A DNA stretch of 64,000 nt from Pegoplata infirma. Its lineage: Eukaryota; Arthropoda; Insecta; Diptera; Anthomyiidae. Numbering within the stretch: the stretch's first letter is position 1; every line of letters begins with the position of its first letter. Below, in pieces: positions 55,573 to 64,000 of the stretch. The DNA is taken from positions 55,666,852-55,730,851 of the forward strand of contig OY992538.1 of NCBI GenBank assembly GCA_963921195.1, written 5' to 3'. A program made the translations under genes and the position numbers. Below the pieces are notes generated by a model, which made no database searches, was not told the DNA's origin, and was given only the letters and a program-made list of their open reading frames with translations.

Positions 55573-57532
55573 GGTATATGAGCCAATCCATGGGAAATTT
55601 AACTGATGGATCACGGATTTTGTTTATTTTTGGTTATTTGATAGAGCTTCGTAAATGATTTAAAACCATATATTTTTTTTTTTTTTGAACAATACTTTGG
55701 AAGATATGGGCGATTAAAATAGCGCTTTTTTGACAATATTGACATTTAGACAGTTTTTTTGTGCTGTTTTACTCCAAACCCGTTATTCCTACGAAAAAAC
55801 TTATAAGAACAATACTGTAGATAAAATTATAAAGATTTAAAATAAAAAAAAAAAAAATTTCAAAAATTTCAACAAAAAATTTTGAAAACAATATTTTAAT
55901 GTCCTTTTTTCCTGAGAAGGACACTTTGGATTTCCAAAAGCAAAATTTTAGAATGCCCTTTAAACGCTATTAAAATTTCAGAGAGGTTTTTTTTTCTTAT
56001 TGTTGAGTAATAAATTTTCAAAGTTTGCTAGAAAGCCAAATATTTGATTTTTTCAAAATGTAGTCAAAAAGTCAAATAGTTGGCTCTAGACAGTTTTTTT
56101 GTGCTTTTTTACTTGGAAACCGTAAGTTGTACGGAAAAACTTTCTGTGACAATATTGTTGATAAAATTATGGAGATTTTAAATTTAGAAACAAAAAAAAT
56201 TTAAAAAAAAAAATTTAACAAAAATTTTTAGAACAATATTGGAATGTCCTTTTATTCTATCAAGGACACCATGGATTTCTAAAACCAAATTTTTTTATTA
56301 AGGTTTAAAATGTCCTTTTAGCGCTGTTAAAATTTCAGGATGGTGTTTTTTCGCGTTGTCGAGCAATAAATTTTAAAATCTGGTGATAAAGCTAAATTTT
56401 TGATTTTTTGCCAAAATTTTGAAAAAAATCAAATATTTGGCGATATAACAAACTTTAAAAATTAATTGCTCAACAATACGAGAAAACACCTGTCTGAAAT
56501 TTTAACAGCGTTGAAAGGACATTCTATACTTTAATACAAAATTTTCATTTTGGAAATCCATGGTGTCCTTCCCAGGAAAAAAGGACATTCAAATATGGTT
56601 TTCAACATTTGTTGTTGAAATTTAAAAAAAAAAAATGTTTGTTTCTAAATTTTAAATCTTCATAATTTTATATACAATATTGTTTTTAAAGTTTTTTCGA
56701 ACAACTTACGGCTTCCAAACACAAAAATGTTAAATAACTGTCTAAAACTCAATATTGCAAAAAAAACGCTTTGTTAAACGCCCATATTAGGGTTTCTATT
56801 CGGGAAAAATTTCCCGGGAATTCCCGGAAAATATGAATAATATGACTTTGAAGGTTGGTTGCAAATTTGCAAAAGTTTTCTTAATCTAAAATTCCAATGA
56901 TTTCTGCTTTTCGAAATTTTATATTTCATATTCAGATCAACAATTCTATATTTTAAAGAATATATTTCAGCTTTTCAGCTTAAAATTTCATATATGAAGT
57001 TAAAAGTCTGATATCCACATTATATTGGTGTTCTCATTTTGGCACAGATGCTTTTAACCGAAATATTTTAAATATTTGAAAGTTTAATTAAATATATCTT
57101 CAAAATATAATTCTACTGTTTCTTACTTTTAAAGCCGTAGTCAAAATTAGAAAAATTTTCCAAAAAGTTGTTACAAACACATTTGTTGTAAAATTTCAAA
57201 ACCGGAAAAATTATACATATTTTTGAATTGTGAAAAATTTTGTATGGAGTGGAAATATGTCAATGCAAATACTACAACCGTGATAAGGTCCAATATTTCT
57301 AAAAAAATTTTATATGACAAAGTTCAAATTCGTTTTAATTAAAATATTCCCGGGAATTCCCAGGAATTCGATTTTTTTAAAACGATTTCCCGGGAATTAA
57401 AAAAGTCCGGGAATTTAGAAACCCTAGCCCATATCTTCCAAAGTATTGATCCAAAAACAAAATATGGTTTTTAATCATTTAGGAAGCTTATTTAACCACC
57501 AAAAATAAACAAAATCGATGATTTGCTCATAT
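55573..57532. repeat. Long palindrome (~1.3 kb without insert) split by a hAT
   Basis: Left arm landmarks GATTTTGTTTATTTTTGG (about 55615), ACTTTGGAAGATATGGGCGA (55692) and GTCCTTTTTTCCTGAGAAGG (55902) pair with CCTTCCCAGGAAAAAAGGAC (56566), CCCATATCTTCCAAAGTATT (57428) and CCAAAAATAAACAAAATC (57500). Between them the TGTCCTTTT-ATC-AAGGACACC-TGGATTTC module appears twice in one direction (55900, 56247) and once in the other (56555). Confidence 0.8.
56788..57426. mobile_element. Non-autonomous hAT, TIR TAGGGTTTCTA, 639 bp
   Basis: Ends TAGGGTTTCTATTC and GAATTTAGAAACCCTA; GCCCATAT repeated exactly on both sides (56780-56787, 57427-57434). Subterminal TTCCCGGGAATTCCCGG clusters at 56808-56832 and 57346-57410. 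It sits in the right arm of the palindrome 55573-57532, and the left arm shows the unoccupied site ATATGGGC at about 55702. Confidence 0.93.
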
Positions 57533-58004
57533 ATATTATTGATCAGTGATCGATTCCAAGACCTTTTATCTGTTCGTCTGTTGAAATGGCGATCACGTCC
57601 AAAATACTTCACAGATATAACTGTTACTTAATATAGTTACTTGTTGTTGATTCGATAAGTTTGGTACATAATTAATTTAAGCGATATCGTTTCAGCGGTT
57701 TAAAAGTTATAAACAAAAATGTTAGGACACCTCGAAAATTTTGAAAAATTCAACATAACCTAAATTTACAAATTGTTTTAATTCGGCTGCTGCTTGATGT
57801 GAAATGATTTGTGTACCGAAAGGTATTTTAACGAGCGCAAACATATTTTTTTAGCGCAATTTTTTTTTTGCGAAATTGTTTTTTCGCGGATTTTTTTCAA
57901 CAAAAATTTTCAAAAACATTCAACATAACCTAAATTTACAAAATGTTTTAATTTGGCTGCAGCTTGATTAGAAATGATTTCTATACCAAAAGGTTTTTTA
58001 ACTA

Positions 58005-59601
58005 CACTCAAAAAAAAAACCTTGTAAAGTTACAAAAAAACTTGTGATTTTACGAGGCTATTCTCGTAAAATAGGAGGTAGGTAAAATTCTCGTAAAATT
58101 ACGAGGATTTCCTCGTAATTTTGAATGCGCCCTAAATTGCTAAAATAACCAATTTTATTGGTAAAAATATTGTTTTAAAACCGGAAAAATAAAAAATAAC
58201 TGGTAAACTTACAAGAAAAAATGGTAAATACCCAGGCAGAAAAATACGAACGGGAGAGCGCTGGCAAAGTACCTTTTATGGTCGCTTGTGTGCTGGGAAA
58301 GCATCACAGTTTAGTACTCTCCCAGCGTCCAAAATGATAACCACGGTAAACGGTATGCCGTTGCTATTTTAAAGCGCTTTGAAAGTGCTTTAAAAACAAA
58401 AAATAAGGTATTATTATAGCACTTTTAGAACAAAAAAATGGTACGTATCTAAATTGTATACATAAGTCCATAAGACACAACTTTTTTTTTGTGTTTATTT
58501 GAATAAAGAAATTTATTAAATTAGTATAAAAAATTTATTGACTCATTTATTAGGATAAAAAAATTTTGAACAAACTTTGAAAAATTTTCTAAGTCCCGGC
58601 AAAATTTGTTTGCAGTTTTCTTTGCGTTTTGGAATAAAAAATTTATTAAAAATGCTTTTAGGAAAAAATTTGGAAAAGTCCCGAAAAAAAGTGGTGTATT
58701 GAACCGAAACGGGTATGTATCCGGAGTTTAAGGGTGATGCATCCGGAGTTTAAGACACTTCCTCACGAAAGAAACAGGTGTTTTTATATAAAAGGTGTCT
58801 AGTTTGTAATATGTAGGTCATTGTGTATAAGTAACATATCATGACAACTATCAAGGACCGGCCACTTATCCTGCAGGAAAATAAAAAATATTCCAATTGT
58901 TATGAAAATTAATAAATTTTAATAAAAAATTTATACTTTGAACGGATTTAAATTGAAAAACATTGGCAAAGCGCTTGGAAAGCAATTTTTCGAATTCATA
59001 CTACCTTCTACACAAAAAATAAAGTGCTTTGCCGAGACTTTTTCTTTGGAACGATTGGCAGTTTCTGCCTGGGTATGTTTAAAAAAAGAGTAAATTTACA
59101 AACCAAAATGGTAAATTTACAAAAAAAAATTTTTTTTTTTAAACAACATAAATTTTCGTAATAAAATCATTTTTGTACAATAACTGTTTTTTTTTGTTAA
59201 TTAACTAGAATCCTCGTAATAAATTTTTCAAAATTTTGTCAACTTTTTTTTAAATATTTTTCAAAAAAAAAAAAACAAAAAAAAATGTTTTTTTTTTGTT
59301 AAACAACATAAATCCTCGTATAACACAATTTTTGTAAATTAACAGTTTTTTTTGTAATTCAACTAGAATCCTCGTAATAAAAACTTTGTTGTAAAATTAC
59401 AGTTTTTTTTGTAAAATAACCTTTCAAAATGGTAGAATACAGTTACGAAAATAAACTTGTAAAATTACCAATAAAACTGTAGTTCTTGTTTGAGAAAAGT
59501 ACATGATTTTTTGTTAAAAAACAAGGAAAATTGTTAAATATTGGTAGAACGGGATTACAAGGCATTTTACCAGGCGTTTTACCAGTTTATTTTTTTTAGT
59601 G
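58005..59601. mobile_element. CACTC-ended element with nested CCCAGG element
   Basis: Left end CACTCAAAAAAAAAACCTTG, right end TTATTTTTTTTAGTG, TA at 58003-58004 and 59602-59603. Interior motifs are CTCGTAAAATTACGAGGATT, TTTTACGAGGCTA and repeated TAGAATCCTCGTAATAAA. The nested element is 58231-59073. Confidence 0.8.
58231..59073. mobile_element. CCCAGGCAGAAA-ended element, 843 bp intact copy
   Basis: Left end CCCAGGCAGAAAAATACGAA, right end GGCAGTTTCTGCCTGGG, TA at 58229-58230 and 59074-59075. It is the uninterrupted relative of 7262-10027. Inner phrases: AGCGCTGGCAAAGTACCTTT, GGCAAAGCGCTTGGAAAG. No coding sequence. Confidence 0.88.
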
Positions 59602-59892
59602 TAGCGCAAACATATTTTTTTAGCCCAATTTTTTTTGCGATATTGTTTTTTCGCGAATTTTTTCAACCAAAATTTTTTTCAATTTTTTTTTATTAATTTC
59701 TTAAATCCATATTTTTCACTTTTTTACCAAAAAAATGTATTCCGCGTAATTTTTTATTTCTTATTTCTTTTATAAAACTTTTTTTCAACAATTTTTTTTT
59801 TTTTCAAATAATGTTTTTTGCAATTATCTTTTTTGCATTGTGAAGAGTATTAGTTCATTCGACAAAGCCGATTTTAACTGTATTACTTGTTT

Positions 59893-60899
59893 ATCTTTAA
59901 TTTACAAACCCAAAAGCATATTTTGTGCTTCACTTTAATAAATTAGATAACAAAAGCAAAAAAATGGTAAAAAATATAAAAAAATTTTAATCTTCAAATT
60001 AGATCCCTACAATGATAATGCAAATCTCCTTAACATTTTGATTTTAAAAAATTAAAAAAAAAAAAAAAATACGAAACTTTTAATTTATTTATTATTTATT
60101 TTTATAAAAATTTTTACATGAGGGTAACAATATGAACGTATAGTAGACCGGAGCGATTTAAGTTATTATTGGCGAATATCACTTACAAGAAAACTATTTT
60201 GTTATAAAACAAAAACAGGCACCCCAGTAGGTTCGATTCCCTTAAGAAACCTTGGTTGATTTCGCTACAGTAAAATTAATAAATTATATGGTAATTCAAT
60301 CAATAAGTAAATTAATATTAAAACAGTCGATTCATCAGTTGGGATGTCTTATTGGCCATTTCGAGAATTAAGATAATTGTAGATTCTGGGATGCCTACAA
60401 ATGTTCTTTTGATGATCGTATCTAGATACAGCTCTATATAAAGTACCTTACATTTTTTACATTTTGTACAGTAACTATTTAACGAAACCAGAACCTTTCA
60501 AAAACTTTTACACCGTTAGAAAAATCTTTTTCATGTAGAAAATCTCTTAATAATGTTCGAAAAATGTACCCCATTTGTTATCTCCTAAATCGCCAAGATG
60601 ACTTGTAAAGCCTAGTTTAGAGTAGGAAAAACCAAAAAAAAATCGCTCCCGCTTAATGTGCATATTATCATACCCACATACGTGTTTTAATTTAATATTA
60701 AAAAGGAAATTAGGAATTTTTTTGGTAATTTAAAGGATTTCCTACGACTTCATAGAATGTAAAAAAAACAATACTATCATAGTTTTTTAATAAATGTAAT
60801 AAATACTGTTTTAAAAAAATTATACACATGCTAATATTTGCTTGTGTTTTTGTACCAAAAAAAACTATAGAACTCATCTGCAATATTATATTTTAACAA
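59893..60899. other. Unannotated AT-rich DNA
   Basis: Some text of moderate complexity (60120-60640) but no open frame of note. A lone B-box-like GGTTCGATTCCC lies at about 60228 without an A box. Possibly single-copy host sequence. Confidence 0.45.
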
Positions 60900-62028
60900 C
60901 CCGAGTAAATAAGTTTTTGATATAATTTTATATAATTTGATAAAATTATATCAAATTATATATAATTATATAAAATTATATATAAAGGTAAAATTTTCCA
61001 AAAAAATTGTATAAAATTACCCGAGTAAAAAAGATCTGATATAATCATATATGCTATTATATAATTATTTATATTTATATATGGTTATGCATGAACTTTG
61101 ATATGGACATACAAGTTTATATATAGCATTGTATTTTTACTTATTTTTTAATATGATAACATACATATTTATATCTATTTATATACCGATCTATATTAAA
61201 TAAGATATGACATATAAGGTCGGGAATTTTTAGATATGGCAGATAAAAAGATATATGATTTTATTTATAATTATATCCCGAAAAAAATTTTCAAAATTTT
61301 CTAAGTCCCGGACAATTAAAAAAAATTTAATAATTTTCAAGTCCTAAAAACTTTTATGAAAATTTTCCAAAGTCCCGGAAACAAAATTTTTTTGGCAATT
61401 TTTTTCGGAGTAAAAAAATCGTTGAAAATGTTTTTAGGAGAAATTTTATTTTTTTGAAAAATTTTTAAGTTCCGAAAAAATGTTTTTAAATTTTTTAAGA
61501 CACAAACATTTTTTGGAATTTTTAAATCCCTTTAAAATAATTTTAGAAAAAAAAATGACAAATTTTTAATAATTTGCTAAGTCCCGAAAAAATTCCGAAG
61601 AATAAAAAATAAAAACTCTTCTAATTGATAATGTATCCAATCTGATAAAATAATTTCTAATGTCACGTTTAAGATTCCAAAAAGATTACCAGATTACATC
61701 TAATTATATAAAAATTTATATAATTTTAACAGATAAGATATGATTTAATACAATTAGATAGACCCATTTTTTGGATCAAACTTAATCAAATTTGATATTA
61801 TTTTATCAGAAATAATAGAATTTGATATAATCGTATAATATTCGATCCGCCAATTTTCGGATCAAAATTAATATGGATTTACATAAAAGCATATCTGTTC
61901 ATATAAAATTAAATATTGCGTCATATAACTTTTTTTTACTCGGGTATATAACCAAATCCTGGATATAATTATATATAATTTTATCAAATTATATATAACT
62001 TTATATAACTTTTTGGAAAATTTTACCT
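60900..62028. mobile_element. CCCGAGTAAA-ended AT-rich element, outer copy
   Basis: Starts CCCGAGTAAATAAGTTTTTG; the segment GGTAAAATTTTCCAAAAAAA (60987) is mirrored by TTTTTGGAAAATTTTACC (62010). It is split by 61020-61944. The expected right terminus TACTCGGG is not found; instead a new CCCGAGTAAAAA begins at 62029. The interior is ATATAATTATATAAAATTAT-type sequence. Confidence 0.55.
61020..61944. mobile_element. CCCGAGTAAAAAAG-ended element, 925 bp
   Basis: Left end CCCGAGTAAAAAAGATCTG, right end ACTTTTTTTTACTCGGG, TA at 61018-61019 and 61945-61946. Interior has many ATATAATTATAT palindromes on both sides and a middle with AAGTCCCGGACAATT and AAAGTCCCGGAAACAAAA repeats. No open frame. Confidence 0.75.
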
Positions 62029-62260
62029 CCCGAGTAAAAATTATTAGATATAATTATATCTAACTAGATATGATTGTACATATTCATGTCTTATACAAGA
62101 TCAAATTATATATAACCAGATATGTTAGATCTGCTGCTACATATAACTATATCTTGTATTATATCTGGTTATGTCTTCTATCATATCTGTCACATAAGCA
62201 TGTAAACATCCATATCAACTTTTAACGTATTCAAACAAATAAGCTTTTTGAAATTCGATT
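62029..62260. repeat. Third CCCGAGTAAA start, truncated
   Basis: CCCGAGTAAAAATTATTAGA followed by TATAATTATATCTAACTAGA and ATATCTGGTTATGTC-type palindromic text; no right end identified. Confidence 0.5.
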
Positions 62261-62444
62261 TTTAATGAACATCCTCTATTTTTAAAATCTTACTTATTTT
62301 TCAATTTGATCCCAAATAAAAATGAAAACAAAATTGAAAATGTAAATACAAATTACAAAAAAATAATATTGAATTTTCTATCATATAAAAAATACTAATA
62401 TTTAAAAAAAAAAAATATGTAGGTATTTTTGAAAAATAATATAA

Positions 62445-62732
62445 GGCCTCTGTTCTGTCCTTCACAACTTTTCAATTCACATGAAAATTTCCGAATCACA
62501 TGAAATCAAGTTTAGTGTTTTGTTATTCATGTTTTCATTCGAAGTTGAAATCGAATAATTTAAATTTAAAAAATTGTAAGGAAAAAATTGCATTCGTTTT
62601 ACTTTCACAAAATTTTATTTATGTGAAACAAAACGAAAAAGAAATTCCGATGTGAAATCTAGAACACCAAAAAGAATCGGAAATTTTCATTTTCACATTT
62701 TTTATGTGAATTACTTTTTTTGGAACAGCGGC
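62445..62732. mobile_element. GGCCTCTGTT-ended MITE, copy 2, 288 bp
   Basis: Starts GGCCTCTGTTCTGTCCTTCA and ends TTTTTTTGGAACAGCGGC. TTTCCGAATCACATGAAATC (62488) and AATCGGAAATTTTCATTTTC (62674) mirror each other. It is the compact relative of 4919-5610. Flanks TAA and TTTAA are compatible with a TWA target but not conclusive. Confidence 0.65.
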
Positions 62733-63042
62733 TTTAATGTTTATTAATTAAATAAAGACAAAGAAAAACCAATTTCAATTCATCTCTTGGCCGTTTAAAG
62801 CATTAATATAAGTATTTTACAATGAGCACGAAACTTTAAAATAAAAGAAAAACAAATTTTTATCCGTTTGCAGATCTTTTGTAATTTCAAAATGCTGTTG
62901 AATTGGGCAAACAAATTTGGAATTTTACGAAGATTAACATTGAGCCAATGAAGTTTTGACAACAAAATAAAGGACCAGTTTGTGTAAAATTTAATAAGTT
63001 TGAAGTGTTCTTTTTTATTATTAATATCCACGGATATTGTTT
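62733..63042. other. Unannotated DNA
   Basis: A minus-strand frame at 62795-63031 reads 78 residues without any domain or codon bias evidence. No repeat ends. Confidence 0.4.
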
Positions 63043-63332
63043 GTATGGCATTTACATCTACCCCGAGTTCCAGAAAATTCTGGGGATATATGTAAATACC
63101 AGTTTACGTGTGTTTGATTAAATTTAATGGCTCATTTAGTCTTGATATAATTCAAGATTTTGTGACAAATATAATATCCATGTAGAGTTATACTCTCTAT
63201 TGGTCACCAAATCTTGAGTTATATCAAGATTCAATGAGCCTTTAAATTTATTCAAGCACACGTTAACTGGTATTTACATATAGCCAAAAATCCTATTTTT
63301 TCTGGAATTTGGGGTAGATGTAAATACCATAC
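63043..63332. mobile_element. 290-bp palindromic MITE
   Basis: Left end GTATGGCATTTACATCTACC, right end GGTAGATGTAAATACCATAC, then TTCCAGAAAATTCTGGGG against TTTTTTCTGGAATTTGGGG, GGCTCATTTAGTCTTGATAT against ATATCAAGATTCAATGAGCC. Pairing extends outward by TTT/AAA, so the exact ends and duplication are unclear. Confidence 0.8.
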
Positions 63333-63475
63333 AAAAAATACCTTTATTATAAATTGCGAGTAAAAAAGATTATAGCTCGATGAATTTATTTTTATTTTAT
63401 GTGTAGACTTAATATGATTTATTACATTTTTAATTTTGTAGTTTACATTTTTGAATACCAAATTTTTTTTAAACT

Positions 63476-64000
63476 CCCGAGTAAAAAAATTGATATGACA
63501 CAATATATAATTTAATATGGGTTCGTGTCTATTTTGATATAATCTTATACGAAAAATGGTTTCATAAGATTTGATCGAATAATATCTAATAATATCAGTT
63601 TATATAACTTTATATCGACTTTGATACGAGTTTTGGTCTAATCCAATGATATAAAATTATATCCAATTATATTAAAATTTATACAATTTTATAAATCGGA
63701 TGTTTTTTTTAGTTTTTAATAAAATGTTGAAAAATTAAAATAATAAAAATAAGTTGTTCTTTGAAAAATTTCAAAAAATGGAGTCATGTTAAAATTTATA
63801 TAAAACACTTAGAAAATATTTTCAAAAAAATTTGTCCTTGGAAAAAACTTAGAAAAATTTGAAAAAATGGAGTTATATAAAATTTTATATAAAACACTTA
63901 GAAAATATTTGCGATAAAAAAATGTTCCTTAAAAAAAAAATTAGAAAAAATTTAAAAGATGGAGTCATATAAAATTTTGTATAAAAATATTCGTGATAAA
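63476..64000. mobile_element. CCCGAGTAAAA-ended element, runs off the window
   Basis: Starts CCCGAGTAAAAAAATTGATA and continues with ATATAAAATTATATCCAATT and repeated AAAATGGAGTTATATAAAAT / AAACACTTAGAAAATATTT units of about 125 bp (63775, 63866, 63957). The right end lies beyond position 64000. Confidence 0.6.

Larger units (their letters stand above)
57533..59892 (+). mobile_element. mini-me unit split by a CACTC element
   Basis: 5' part begins TATATATTATTGATCAGTGA, with a short TCTGTTCGTCTG remnant of (GTCY)n and GGCGATCACGTCCAAAATAC; 3' part 59602-59892 ends GAAGAGTATTAGTTCATTCG, GACAAAGCCGATTTTAAC, ATTACTTGTTT. The ACATAACCTAAATTTACAAA segment is duplicated at 57751 and 57921, and the element 58005-59601 sits at the end of the second copy. 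Confidence 0.75.

Noticed and set aside
60222..60245. Possible tRNA gene at GGTTCGATTCCC
   Set aside because: Only a B box; no A box at the right distance and no stems.

Overview
This looks like a non-coding, roughly 70% A+T, eukaryotic nuclear window, most likely from a calyptrate-type fly (blow fly, flesh fly or house fly relatives). The reasons are many copies of a dispersed repeat carrying (TA)n and (GTCY)n microsatellites, which is the layout of dipteran mini-me elements; a Jockey/R1-type LINE tail ending in CCTAA repeats; an arthropod TCAGT initiator in front of the one credible gene; and a very high density of short inverted-repeat (MITE-like) DNA transposons. No bacterial gene, rRNA, CRISPR array or intact transposase is visible. 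The species is an inference.

Only one protein gene is convincing: 48497-48841 (+), a single-exon, secreted, glycine/arginine-rich 114-residue peptide with a core promoter at 48394-48427 and a poly(A) signal overlapping its stop codon. A 64-codon remnant of a LINE C-terminus lies at 29590-29784. Five tRNA-like segments occur (19208-19283, 30068-30120, 34317-34384, 34845-34912, 45530-45612); none folds as a normal tRNA gene.

Region by region. 1-1298: end of a hAT-like element with an internal ~20-bp minisatellite. 1536-3415: 217-238-bp tandem repeats and a palindrome. 3563-5967: hAT element. 6173-10027: a TCCCAGC-ended MITE, then a CCCAGG-ended element split by a 1.9-kb palindrome that itself holds a mini-me fragment. 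10549-15390: CACTC-ended elements, two of them carrying nested copies. 15480-18142: TAA-flanked palindromes and fragments. 19655-22990: a 47-bp palindromic satellite split by a mini-me copy with an extreme (CAGA)n tract. 23005-26412: three palindromic elements. 27063-28132: hAT with subterminal CCCGGG repeats. 28774-36797: one mini-me copy blown apart by two CACTC insertions, which contain a LINE tail, another hAT and four further mini-me-type units. 37371-39947: a 2.6-kb satellite with a 36/35-bp period. 39948-41886: a mini-me copy holding a 779-bp near-perfect foldback element with a 9-bp target duplication. 42225-46915: nested mini-me, hAT, MITE and CACTC elements. 46916-48971: the gene and its surroundings. 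49141-52692: mini-me holding a MITE that holds three more insertions. 52693-57534: two palindromic elements, each split by a hAT. 57533-59892: mini-me split by a CACTC element split by a CCCAGG element. 59893-64000: AT-rich DNA with CCCGAGTAAA-ended elements.

There is no gene network to describe. The window is a layered record of transposition, and in many places the order of insertion can be read from target-site duplications and from paralogous empty sites. Element boundaries with target duplications were read directly from the bases; superfamily names rest on terminal motifs and duplication length, not on transposase sequence.
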